A stretch of DNA of 64,000 nucleotides from Aeromonas veronii. GTDB taxonomy: Bacteria; Pseudomonadota; Gammaproteobacteria; Enterobacterales; Aeromonadaceae. The notes under the pieces are model-generated. The model did not search any database, was not told where the DNA came from, and was given only the letters and a program-made list of their open reading frames with translations. The stretch is from contig NZ_CP157875.1 in NCBI RefSeq assembly GCF_040215105.1, positions 3,215,501-3,279,500 on the forward strand, written 5' to 3'. A program made the translations under genes and the position numbers. Numbering within the stretch: the stretch's first letter is position 1; every line of letters starts with the position of its first letter. Shown here one piece after another: positions 1 through 7,558 of this stretch.

Positions 1-354
1 AGTTTGTTATTGAACATGGATGACCTACCTCTGAACCCTATAGATGGAGGCCATTTCGCCCCCTGTTCCGATCACGCCTGCACAGCCACTCACCTCCCTC
101 GGGATACCCTGTTATCGGCAGGGCCGGACCCGAAGAGAGTGCGCCTGTTGAGGTCCGATGAGCAGACACCAACTTGCCCCGGCAGCGGTTCGTTGCCGGG
201 GGCGCGCAGTGTAGAGAAAAGCAGCAGATGTGCCAAGGGCAGAGAGTACGTTTAACACTCGTTTTAGGATCATCAATAGCAGGGCTCCATTCATGAAACC
301 CATGCCAGATAGGCTGCCTTATCCGCAGATCTCATGCGTTCCATGCCAGCCCCA
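1..354. other. No supported gene; hairpin inside
   Basis: I find no convincing gene here. A short minus-strand frame (303 down to 112) lacks a good ribosome binding site and any recognisable domain. A strong inverted repeat, CCCCGGCA paired with TGCCGGGG around 177-201, could form an RNA hairpin but has no T-run on either side, so it is not an obvious terminator. It may be leader or trailer sequence of a gene beyond the left edge. Confidence 0.4.
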
Positions 355-819
355 TCAATCGATGGGGTGCCATTCCAGGCAGTCCGGGTTGCCCGCAAAG
401 CCCATGCGCTCATAGAGGGGGCGTCCCTCCTCGCTGGCATGAAGCCACAGCTTGCCCAGTTTCAACGCTCTGGCACAGCGGGTCATGGCCTCGAGCAGCG
501 CTCTCGCCATGCCCTGCTTGCGCCAGTCTGGCCGGGTATACATGTTGAGCAGATAGGCCTCTCGCCCGCTCAGGTTGCCGGGATAGGGGGGACGCACGAA
601 CAAGGCCAGGGTCCCGCAGGCCACGGCCTCTCCGTCCACCTCCACCAGCCAGGAGCGGCCGTTGCCTTCCTGCATGGCGGCCGTGAAATAATCCCGGGTC
701 GCCCGCGCCAGCGCAGGATCGGCCTCGGGGCTGGCCAGCTCCCCCAGTTCACAGAACAGCTGCAAGCGCAGCGCCACCAGGGCGGGGATATCCGCCAGTC
801 CGGCCTCGCGTACCCTCAT
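355..819 (-). CDS. GNAT family N-acetyltransferase
   Basis: Predicted 154-residue cytosolic acetyltransferase that would move an acetyl group from acetyl-CoA to an unknown amine. The acetyl-CoA loop is seen as RKQGMA at about residues 100-105, followed by the usual C-terminal strand-helix RPLYERMGF near 133-141. I chose the ATG at 819 because GAGGTG lies a few bases upstream; a longer frame to 903 would run through the neighbouring terminator. It lies downstream of the bufferin-type operon on the same strand but is separated by a terminator, so it is probably a separate unit. The substrate cannot be deduced. Confidence 0.8.
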   Translation of the reverse strand: MRVREAGLADIPALVALRLQLFCELGELASPEADPALARATRDYFTAAMQEGNGRSWLVEVDGEAVACGTLALFVRPPYPGNLSGREAYLLNMYTRPDWRKQGMARALLEAMTRCARALKLGKLWLHASEEGRPLYERMGFAGNPDCLEWHPID

Positions 820-877
820 CTCGCGCACCTCGCACACATCATGACTCTCCTCTTTGCGCCACCCTGGACGGGGCGAT

Positions 878-899
878 AAAAAAGGGGCCAAAGGCCCCC
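878..899 (-). terminator. Terminator of the DoxX/bufferin operon
   Basis: GGGGCC and GGCCCC flank an AAA loop, and on the minus strand the hairpin is followed by six T. It sits about 15 bases after the DoxX stop, so it closes the four-gene operon. Confidence 0.85.
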
Positions 900-915
900 T
901 CACATGGCTTGCAGG

Positions 916-1371
916 CTAACCCTGCTGCCGGCCTCTTTCAAGGCGCCAGAAGTCCAGCGACAGGGGACCGCCCCCCCAGACCACCAGGGTCAGCAACATC
1001 CAGCCCCACAACTGGTGATCGTAGAAGCCCCCCGCCCAGAGGGTGGGGTAGGAGACGACCGCCATGATGTTGAAGCCAAACAGCAAGAAGGCGACCGGGC
1101 GGGTGAAGAGCCCCCCCACCAACAGCAGTGGCAGCAACAGCTCGGTGGCCGTTCCCACATAGGCCGCCCACTGCCAGGGCAGCAGCGGAACCTGATATTC
1201 GAACTCGAACAGATAGAGGGTGGAGTCCCAGGCGCTCAGCTTGAGCCAGCCGGAGCGCAGGAAAATCAGCGCGACCCAGAGCCGTGCCAGCAGCAGCACG
1301 GCGCCGACGAGGGCGGGTTGAATACGCGACGCCCAGAGGCTGTCGGCCGGAATGATAGTGTGTTCAGTCAT
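916..1371 (-). CDS. DoxX family membrane protein of bufferin operon
   Basis: 151-residue integral membrane protein of the DoxX family with four hydrophobic segments (about residues 20-42, 68-92, 97-115 and 122-135). The ATG at 1371 overlaps the stop of the DUF2063 gene by eight bases, so the two are translationally coupled. DoxX proteins are recurrent last members of DUF2282/DUF692/DUF2063 operons, where a redox or membrane role is suspected but not settled. An upstream extension of this frame to 1917 is the antisense of the DUF2063 gene and is not real. Family assignment is firm; function is inferred only from context. Confidence 0.85.
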   Translation of the reverse strand: MTEHTIIPADSLWASRIQPALVGAVLLLARLWVALIFLRSGWLKLSAWDSTLYLFEFEYQVPLLPWQWAAYVGTATELLLPLLLVGGLFTRPVAFLLFGFNIMAVVSYPTLWAGGFYDHQLWGWMLLTLVVWGGGPLSLDFWRLERGRQQG

Positions 1372-2164
1372 GGACAAGCTCCAGATCGACCAGCAGATCG
1401 AGGGTAACGAGGGTGGGCAGCTGTTCCGCCAGGGCGGGATCCTGCCCAAGCAGGGTGGCCAGCGGCTGACCCTGACGGCAGCCTTGCAGCAGTTGCCAGG
1501 CAGGCAGGTTGAGAGAGAGAGGATCGACCCGGTGATCCGGCCGCTTCTTGAGCGCCAGCCAGCAGGGGGAGTCCAGCTCCTCGACCGCAGCCCCGCCGTG
1601 CAGGGCCATCTGCCAGATGGCGAGCACCGGATAGCGGCTCTCAAACCCCAGCACATCCCCGGCGCAACGCAGCACCAGCCGATCCCAGAGAGCGGGAGGA
1701 ATGGCGGCCAGGCGCTGCGCCGGCCAGCGGCGGGGATCCGGTGGCAGCAGGGCGGTGCGATCCAGCGTCCATTCGAAGCGGGCAAGATCCCCGAGCCAGG
1801 GGAGCGCGGCCGTGGTGGGCAGACCCGCAAGCCAGTCACCGAATCCTTCGCCGTAGTGCATGACAGAGCCCTCTTCCAGTGGCTCGGCCAGCACGAAGCC
1901 ACGGGCAGCGGCGGCAAAGAACGCCTCCCCCACCATGGCCTTGACGGCGGGGTAGGTGCTGGCCAGCACCTCGCTCAGACTCAGCACGAAGTTGTTGCGA
2001 TAGACCTGCAGGAGGGCGGAGGCTGGCAGGCTGGCCGGGGCGATGAGCCCCAGGGCCGCCTCCTCGTCACCGAGCAGCCCGGCGGCAAATCCCTGCTGCA
2101 CCCGCCGCAACGGCGCCAGCGGATCAGAGTCCAAAGATGCGGACATGGCAGTCAGCTCAGGCAT
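1364..2164 (-). CDS. bufC: DUF2063 protein, partner of DUF692 oxidase (BufC/HvfC type)
   Basis: 266-residue protein with the DUF2063 N-terminal domain (QQGFAAGLL, then LQVYRNNFVLSLSEVLASTYP near residues 50-70). In related systems this partner is thought to recognise the precursor peptide and present it to the oxidase. ATG 2164 follows GGGGAGG and overlaps the DUF692 stop by eight bases (ATGCCTGA). The next gene overlaps its own end by eight bases. The family was first described as a putative DNA-binding domain, but in this operon a modification-partner role is more likely. The symbol follows the bufferin literature and is assigned by context. Confidence 0.85.
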   Translation of the reverse strand: MPELTAMSASLDSDPLAPLRRVQQGFAAGLLGDEEAALGLIAPASLPASALLQVYRNNFVLSLSEVLASTYPAVKAMVGEAFFAAAARGFVLAEPLEEGSVMHYGEGFGDWLAGLPTTAALPWLGDLARFEWTLDRTALLPPDPRRWPAQRLAAIPPALWDRLVLRCAGDVLGFESRYPVLAIWQMALHGGAAVEELDSPCWLALKKRPDHRVDPLSLNLPAWQLLQGCRQGQPLATLLGQDPALAEQLPTLVTLDLLVDLELVHD

Positions 2165-3008
2165 GGGAGGCCTCCCCGGCCAATGCGGCCATGGATGGGG
2201 CTGCGCTGATGATCTCACTCGCCAGCTCAGCCTCCCCCAGCAGCACCGGCAGCGGTGGTATCTCCAGATCCCACTCGATCAGGGTGGGGATGGCCCGCCG
2301 GGCGCAGATCTGGCGATACAGCTCCCACACGGGGGGCGCCACCGGAGCACTGTGGGTGTCGATATAGAGGTGCCCCTCTGGCAGGGATTTGTCGGTGTAA
2401 CCGGCGAGGTGGATCTCCCCCACCGCATCCAGATCGATGGCCGCGAAGTAGTCGGCGCAGTCAAAACCGTGGTTGAAGGCACTGACATGAAGATTGTTGA
2501 GATCGAGCAATATGCCGCAGCCGCTTCGCCGGGCCAGCTCGGCCAGAAACTCCCACTCGCTCATCTCCCCCGGCAGTTGCAGATAGGATGAGGGATTTTC
2601 GATGAGCAGCTGGCGACCCAGGGTCTGCTGCACCGTCTCTATCTTGTCGCTCATCCGGGTCAGCGCCGCCCGGGTGTAGGGCACCGGCAGCAGATCGTTG
2701 AAATAGCGCCCGCCGATGCTGCCCCAACTCAGGTGTTCGGAGACCCGCACCGGCCCGATGTCCCGCACCAGGGCCGCCAGCTGGCGCAGATGCTGCTGAT
2801 CCAGGGGATCGGCGGAGCCCAGCGACATGCCCACCCCGTGCAGGCTGACGGGATAATGGCTGGCCAGCTCGGCCAGTACCTCGAATCCCTGGCTGTGGCG
2901 CTCGAAGTAGTTCTCGCTGTGCACCTCCAGCCAACCCACTGCGGGGCGGGTCTGACGAAGGTCATCATAGTGAGGCGGACGTAATCCGATACCGATCAAG
3001 GGGTTCAT
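2157..3008 (-). CDS. bufB: DUF692 multinuclear non-heme iron oxidase (BufB type)
   Basis: 283-residue TIM-barrel enzyme of the DUF692/MNIO family, whose members (MbnB, TglH, BufB) oxidise cysteines of small peptides using an iron cluster. Expected metal-ligand motifs are all present: SLHGVG (H57), SEHLSW (H92), IENPSSY (E137), LLDLNNLHVSAFNHG (D169, H174), EIHLAGY (H200), IDTHSAP (D217, H219) and IEWD (E245). It follows the Cys-rich precursor gene after about 60 bases and is coupled to DUF2063, so thiooxazole-type cysteine modification of that precursor is the most likely job. The length is normal and no ligand appears lost. Confidence 0.93.
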   Translation of the reverse strand: MNPLIGIGLRPPHYDDLRQTRPAVGWLEVHSENYFERHSQGFEVLAELASHYPVSLHGVGMSLGSADPLDQQHLRQLAALVRDIGPVRVSEHLSWGSIGGRYFNDLLPVPYTRAALTRMSDKIETVQQTLGRQLLIENPSSYLQLPGEMSEWEFLAELARRSGCGILLDLNNLHVSAFNHGFDCADYFAAIDLDAVGEIHLAGYTDKSLPEGHLYIDTHSAPVAPPVWELYRQICARRAIPTLIEWDLEIPPLPVLLGEAELASEIISAAPSMAALAGEASHA

Positions 3009-3068
3009 GGCGGGATCTCTTGGCAGGAAATGGCCAGGGAACGGCGGGTCCGCCCCCTGGCACAGGGC

Positions 3069-3332
3069 TTACTTCGGCTGCAGGGAGCCGCCAGCCAGCT
3101 TCTCGCACAGGCCCTTGGGCATCACCACGAAGGCATCACCCTGGGCGTCCATCTTGGCGGTGCCGGCGCAGGAGGCCGTCTTGGTGGCGCAGTCGTTCTT
3201 GCCCGCTTTCACCACGCCGTAGCACTTCTCTTTCTCCTCGGCAGCCATGGCCGGGGCAGCGACCATCTGGGCTCCCAGGGCCAGCAGACCGGTCATGGCG
3301 CAGGTGATGGCGGTGCTTTTTTTCACGTTCAT
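3069..3332 (-). CDS. bufA1: Secreted Cys-rich precursor, DUF2282 (bufferin 1 type)
   Basis: 87-residue precursor with a clear signal peptide (residues 1-30, cleavage after APAMA). The mature part is about 57 residues with four cysteines at 37, 48, 55 and 76 in the DUF2282 pattern EKCYGV, KNDC, SCAG and GLCEKL. Proteins of this type are modified by a DUF692/DUF2063 pair and bind copper in the periplasm. I chose ATG 3332 because AAGGAA precedes it; the frame is open to 3449, but that would bury the signal peptide. It is the first gene of its operon. That the product is a modified, copper-binding peptide is inference from family. Confidence 0.9.
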   Translation of the reverse strand: MNVKKSTAITCAMTGLLALGAQMVAAPAMAAEEKEKCYGVVKAGKNDCATKTASCAGTAKMDAQGDAFVVMPKGLCEKLAGGSLQPK

Positions 3333-3690
3333 AGGGACATTCCTTATTGTTGAGCCTGACGGCTGATCTCTGCGGTGTGAAAGTGTTGCCGGGCTTGCGC
3401 GCCGGCTACCCCCTATAAAACCGGCACCGGGGGAAAAAGATTTCATCAAAAGCGAAAATTGGCGAAAATAAATGGTGGAGATACACCTAATGTGTTGTTT
3501 TTATTGGGAATATCATTATTGAAACAACACGAGAAAATCCTGACGCGCGGCTCGCCGGGCGGCGACCACCGCAGGGAAATGCATTGAGGGGATGTCTGAC
3601 AGCATCAAACACTGCATTGCCATAATAAAACCTGCCATTTTCGCTACCAGTACCATTCAGGCAGCAAGAGTCACTGCCCAACCCCCGTTG
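3333..3690. other. Intergenic region upstream of the bufferin operon
   Basis: About 360 bases without a supported gene, between the divergently unrelated psiF-like gene end and the precursor gene. It must hold the promoter for the minus-strand bufferin operon, but I could not fix -35 and -10 elements with confidence; an ECF-type promoter would be compatible with what is known of related operons. It contains the inverted repeat listed separately at 3492-3530. Confidence 0.5.
3492..3530. repeat. Inverted repeat GTGTTGTTT / AAACAACAC
   Basis: Two perfect nine-base arms (3492-3500 and 3522-3530) separated by an AT-rich 21-base spacer. It lies about 160 bases upstream of the bufferin precursor start. 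It could be a regulator binding site or an RNA stem; there is no T-run to suggest a terminator. Confidence 0.45.
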
Positions 3691-3719
3691 AAAAGAGAAA
3701 GGGACCAGGGGTCCCTTTC
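3691..3719 (-). terminator. Terminator of psiF-like gene
   Basis: Ten-base stem GAAAGGGACC with GGTCCCTTTC and a three-base loop, followed on the minus strand by CTCTTTT. It sits 17 bases after the stop of the PsiF-repeat gene. Confidence 0.8.
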
Positions 3720-3735
3720 ATCAGAGCATTGGCGC

Positions 3736-4119
3736 TCAGGCCGTCTTGACGCATTTCTGGATGAAGCTGTTCTTGGCCGCCCCCGCCAGCTTCTTGTCGG
3801 CCGCCGCCTTCTCGCACTGGCTCGCCTTGTCCGCCGCCCCGTCCGTCTTCACGCACTTCTGGATAAAGCTGTTTTTGGCCGCCCCTGCCAGCTTCTTGTC
3901 GGCCGCCGCCTTCTCGCACTGGCTCACCTTGGCGCTGCTGGCGCCAGCCGCAGCATCCTTGACGCACTTGCCCACAAAGCTGGTCTTGGCCGCGCCAGCC
4001 AACTTCTTCGCCGCGGCCTGCGCCTCGCACGCCTGCTCGGCCGCCGTGGCTGCCGCCGCGCTCTGGGCGACCCCCATGCCCATCAAAAACACCGTCATCA
4101 GGATGGCAATACCTTTCAT
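3736..4119 (-). CDS. PsiF-repeat periplasmic protein
   Basis: 127-residue secreted protein with a signal peptide (about 1-23) and three PsiF repeats at roughly residues 30-54, 67-91 and 101-125, each with the pattern C-E-x5-KKLAGAAK-x-SF-x2-KCVK. Each repeat carries two cysteines. Repeats two and three are identical in protein sequence and almost identical in DNA, indicating a recent internal duplication; E. coli PsiF has two repeats. PsiF is phosphate-starvation induced and of unknown function. ATG 4119 has GAGGG nine bases upstream. No Pho box was recognised. Confidence 0.85.
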   Translation of the reverse strand: MKGIAILMTVFLMGMGVAQSAAAATAAEQACEAQAAAKKLAGAAKTSFVGKCVKDAAAGASSAKVSQCEKAAADKKLAGAAKNSFIQKCVKTDGAADKASQCEKAAADKKLAGAAKNSFIQKCVKTA

Positions 4120-4407
4120 ATGACAAGCCCTCGTTATCGATTTGATTGTGGTTCTGGCAACGAGAAAACGAGCCTCACCCGTCTCCCTCTTCCGGTTGCA
4201 CTATAGTCCTCCCACCGGCTGACCACCAGAACGCTGTCATTTGGATACTCCCCGGCACTTGTCAGAAAGCGGCCCATCCAGCCCGGAAATGTCCGTCAGA
4301 GATCGGGGAAGTGTGGATGGGGATCTTCACAAGATGTGCGCCTCACCTGTCCTTTCTGTTGCCAACCCACTTATAGTGTCTTGAGTCCCTCCAGCCAAAG
4401 GTGTCCC

Positions 4408-6432
4408 ATGAACGCGTCACGCCCCCCCCGCAGCACACTTTCATTGCCCATTTTTATCCCCGGCCTGCTATTTATCCTGGCATTGCTGGCCATCTGCTCC
4501 CTGGCACCCGAGGCCGCCGCCCGCTTCTTCGGCGCAGGCCAGAGCTGGATCACCGCGCACTTCAGCTGGTTCTACGTGCTGGTGGTCGGCATGTTCCTGA
4601 TCCTGCTGCTGGTGATCGCATTCAGCCACTACGGCAACATCCGCCTGGGACCGGATGACGCCCGCCCCGAGTTCAGCTTCACCTCCTGGCTTGCCATGCT
4701 GTTCGCCGCCGGCATGGGCATAGGGCTCATGTATTTCGGGGTGGGCGAACCCATGAGCCACTTCGTCTCCCCGCCCCAGGCCGCCCCCCTGACGCAGGCA
4801 GCCGCCCGGGAGGCCATGATCACCACCTTCTTCCACTGGGGCTTCCACGCCTGGGCCATCTACGCCATCGTCGGCCTGGTGCTGGCCTACTTCGGCTTTC
4901 GCTACAACCTGCCGCTCACCATCCGCTCCGGTCTCTACCCCATCTTCAAGGAGAAGATCCATGGCCCCCTCGGCCACGCCGTGGACATCTTCGCCCTGGT
5001 GGGCACCATCTTCGGCATCGCCACCACACTGGGCTACGGGGTGATGCAGCTGTCGGCGGGGATCACCCGGCTCACCGGGATGGATACCACGGGAGAGTTG
5101 TTCCGCTTCGGCCTCATCGGGGTCGTCATCGCCCTCGCCGGCCTCTCGGCGGTCACCGGCCTCGACAAGGGGGTCAAGCGCCTCTCCGAGCTGAACCTCT
5201 TCCTCGCCATCGTGCTCTTGCTGTTCGTGCTCATCGCCGGCCCCACCCAATACCTGCTGGGGGCCCTCTCCGAGAACATCGGCAACTATGTCTCCGCCCT
5301 GACCCAGCTCACCTTCCGCACCTTCACCTATAGCGAGACGCGCCAGGCGGGCTGGTTTGGCAACTGGACCCTGCTCTACTGGGCCTGGTGGATCTCCTGG
5401 TCCCCCTTCGTCGGCCTCTTCATCGCCCGCATCTCCCGCGGACGCACCCTGCGCGAGTTCATTCTGGGCGTTCTGTTCGTTCCCACCGCCTTCAACCTCA
5501 TCTGGATGACGGTGTTCGGCAACGCCGCCATCTGGGCCAGCCAGCACGCCGGCGGCCAGAGCCTCATCGACTCGGTGGGCAACATCGACACCCTGCTGTT
5601 CAACTTCTTCGATCTGCTGCCGGGGGCCGACATCACCTCGGCGCTGGCGGTGATCCTCATCAGCGTCTTCTTCGTCACCTCCGCCGACTCCGGCGCCTTC
5701 GTCATCGACAACATCGCCACCCAGGGCAAGGAGGGATCCCCCGTCTGGCAGCGCCTGTTCTGGGCCGTTCTGCTCGGGATCACCGCGGGCACCCTGATGA
5801 GCACAGGGGGGCTTGCGGCCCTGCAATCCATGACCCTGATCGCCGCCCTGCCCTTTGCCTTCATCATGGTGCTGCTCTGTCTCGGTCTCTGCCGCGGCCT
5901 GGTGGCGGACAGGGAGCACTCGGCCAGGCGCCTCTCCCCCGCCACCGACTTCTGGAACGGCAAGCAGTGGCGCACCCGCATGGATCACCTGCTGCGTCCC
6001 TCCACCGAGCAGGGAGCCCGCCGCTTCCTCAATGACATCGCCCTGCCCGCGCTGACCGCCCTGCGCCAGGAGTTCGAGGCCCGCGGGCTCACCTGCCGGG
6101 TCGAGCAGAGCGACCCGGATCAGTGCCTGCTGCTGGTGCCCCAGGAGGGTCGGCGCGACTTCGGCTACGGGATTCGTATCGAATCCAGGCCCGCCCCCGC
6201 CTTCAACCCCCTGGAGGCCGCTCACAATCACGATCCGGAGGCCTGCATCTTCGAACCCATGACCTTCTTCGCCGACGGCCGCGCCGGTTATGACATCCAG
6301 TACCTGACCCGGGACGAGCTGAGCGCCGACGTCCTGCGCCAGTACGAGCGCTATCTGGTGCTGAGCCAGGACGAGGGGCTGGACTTGTTGAGCGCGGCGC
6401 CCGAACACACCCAGCCGGAGTCCGGGAGCTGA
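4408..6432 (+). CDS. betT: BCCT-family choline transporter BetT
   Basis: 674-residue inner-membrane transporter of the betaine/choline/carnitine family with 12 hydrophobic segments in the first ~510 residues. The family signature is seen as YWAWWISWSPFVGLFIAR, and MGIGLMYFGVGEP is the conserved TM region. A cytosolic tail of about 150 residues (to EPESGS) matches the long C-terminal domain that distinguishes BetT from OpuD-like members. Proton-coupled choline uptake for glycine-betaine synthesis is the expected role; no betAB genes are nearby, so the exact substrate is inferred. ATG 4408 follows AAAGGTG; an upstream extension to 4336 has no better start. Confidence 0.88.
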   Translation: MNASRPPRSTLSLPIFIPGLLFILALLAICSLAPEAAARFFGAGQSWITAHFSWFYVLVVGMFLILLLVIAFSHYGNIRLGPDDARPEFSFTSWLAMLFAAGMGIGLMYFGVGEPMSHFVSPPQAAPLTQAAAREAMITTFFHWGFHAWAIYAIVGLVLAYFGFRYNLPLTIRSGLYPIFKEKIHGPLGHAVDIFALVGTIFGIATTLGYGVMQLSAGITRLTGMDTTGELFRFGLIGVVIALAGLSAVTGLDKGVKRLSELNLFLAIVLLLFVLIAGPTQYLLGALSENIGNYVSALTQLTFRTFTYSETRQAGWFGNWTLLYWAWWISWSPFVGLFIARISRGRTLREFILGVLFVPTAFNLIWMTVFGNAAIWASQHAGGQSLIDSVGNIDTLLFNFFDLLPGADITSALAVILISVFFVTSADSGAFVIDNIATQGKEGSPVWQRLFWAVLLGITAGTLMSTGGLAALQSMTLIAALPFAFIMVLLCLGLCRGLVADREHSARRLSPATDFWNGKQWRTRMDHLLRPSTEQGARRFLNDIALPALTALRQEFEARGLTCRVEQSDPDQCLLLVPQEGRRDFGYGIRIESRPAPAFNPLEAAHNHDPEACIFEPMTFFADGRAGYDIQYLTRDELSADVLRQYERYLVLSQDEGLDLLSAAPEHTQPESGS

Positions 6433-6502
6433 TACGCTGCTGATCGCCATCAAGCGGGTCATGTCTCCGGCACAGCCCTGCTGCTGCGCTGGTGCCAGAG
6501 AG

Positions 6503-6536
6503 AAATAAAAAATCCCCCATCACGGGGGATTTTTAT
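6503..6536 (+). terminator. Terminator after betT
   Basis: AAAAATCCCCC and GGGGGATTTTT form a perfect stem with a short loop. The symmetrical A and T runs would let it work in both directions. It is about 70 bases after the betT stop. Confidence 0.85.
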
Positions 6537-6656
6537 TGTCACGCCGCCTCGTTGACTATCCCACCATGGGTTGCCATGAGGTCGTGGTCGCGCCCTCTTT
6601 TGAGCAAACTGCCGCGTATCACGTCGCGTGACAGGGCCCAAGAAAATCCCGGTGGC

Positions 6657-6684
6657 ATAAAAACACCGGCCGAGGCCGGTGTTT
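6657..6684 (-). terminator. Terminator after small hypothetical gene
   Basis: ACACCGGCC and GGCCGGTGT form a stem followed on the minus strand by TTTTTAT. It lies about 30 bases past the stop of the gene at 6711-7034. Confidence 0.8.
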
Positions 6685-6710
6685 GCTCACTTTCGGACGC
6701 CTGTCCGTCG

Positions 6711-7034
6711 CTACCCGATACGGTCGCGTAAAAATGAGAACACCTTTGCATCGGACTCGGCACTGTCAGGGTCGACGAAGTAGGCGACATCGATCCTCGG
6801 GGAGCGCCGCGTCTCATCCCCGGACCACTCCAGCACGCCCCACTTCAAGGTCGCGGAAAAAATCTGGTGATCCCACTGATAGGCATAGTGCCTCAGGGGA
6901 GCGCGCCGCTCCTCGATCGCCTGCAATATGTCATCCGCGACCAGCGCCCTGTTCTTGTACTCGGCAAAGAATGTCGCATCCCGGCTCGCCGTGACGGGAT
7001 CCAGGAAGTACGCCACATCATGGTGAGGTGACAA
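6711..7034 (-). CDS. Hypothetical protein with two DVAYF-type repeats
   Basis: I do not recognise this 107-residue protein. Its two ends carry the same motif: DVAYFLDPVTASRDATFF (residues 6-23) and DVAYFVDPDSAESDAKVF, each preceded by S-P. No signal peptide or membrane segment is seen. The only start I can find is TTG at 7034, without a good ribosome binding site. The frame is the same as that of the lipoprotein gene upstream, separated from it only by that gene's TAA and ten sense codons. It may therefore be a separate coupled gene or the 3' part of a gene broken by a nonsense mutation. A terminator follows. Confidence 0.55.
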   Translation of the reverse strand: MSPHHDVAYFLDPVTASRDATFFAEYKNRALVADDILQAIEERRAPLRHYAYQWDHQIFSATLKWGVLEWSGDETRRSPRIDVAYFVDPDSAESDAKVFSFLRDRIG

Positions 7035-7064
7035 GGCGATGGGGCCACCGCGGGCCCGGAGAGG

Positions 7065-7535
7065 TTATTCCGGGAAAGGCTCCTCCGGCAGCGGCGCCTC
7101 GGACTCCCCCTGAGTGCAATCGATGATGGAGCGCTTGGGGTTGTTGGGATCGCGCAGCAGCAGGGGGGCTTCCCCCTTGTTGTGCTTCTCCTCGTTGGCA
7201 AATTCGCTGCCATAGGCGTTGTGGGTCAGCCGCCTGGCGTTGGCGATGGGGGTATCGACGAAGAGCGCATGCACCTCGAAGGTGGAGGTGGGAATGAGGA
7301 AGCCCGTGATGGGCAAGCCGTGCAACTCCTGATGGGTCTTGTACCAGGCAAAGCCGTCGCTGTTCTTGTAGGGGGTGAAGGTCTTGAGCAGGGGATGGGA
7401 GGGCTCCCCCGTCTCGCTGTCGAGATAGAGACCATCCAGCTCGCAGGTCGCCAGCCCTTGCCACATGGATTCGAACGGCGTGGCGCACGCCGTCAGTTGT
7501 AGGCACACCAGCGCGGCCAGCGTCTCTCTTCCCAT
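7065..7535 (-). CDS. Hypothetical lipoprotein
   Basis: 156-residue protein with a lipoprotein signal peptide ending in the lipobox LTAC (Cys near residue 17), so it is probably membrane anchored. The remainder, with CELDGLYLDSETGEP and a GLPITGFLIPTSTFEVHALF stretch, matches no family I know. I chose ATG 7535 because GAAGGGAAGGGGA precedes it; an ATG pair at 7562/7559 overlapping the rihA stop is the alternative. It follows rihA closely on the same strand, so it may be co-transcribed. The same reading frame continues past its TAA into the next small gene. Confidence 0.65.
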   Translation of the reverse strand: MGRETLAALVCLQLTACATPFESMWQGLATCELDGLYLDSETGEPSHPLLKTFTPYKNSDGFAWYKTHQELHGLPITGFLIPTSTFEVHALFVDTPIANARRLTHNAYGSEFANEEKHNKGEAPLLLRDPNNPKRSIIDCTQGESEAPLPEEPFPE

Positions 7536-7558
7536 TCCCCTTCCCTTCTCTGATTGCA

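Noticed and set aside
112-303. 63-codon minus-strand frame with a hydrophobic start
   Set aside because: No ribosome binding site, no recognised domain, and it crosses a strong hairpin; not enough to call a gene.
4468-6462. 664-codon open frame on the minus strand opposite betT
   Set aside because: It is the antisense of a clear transporter gene; its protein is Gly/Glu/Ala-rich without any domain, a common artefact of GC-rich codon bias.
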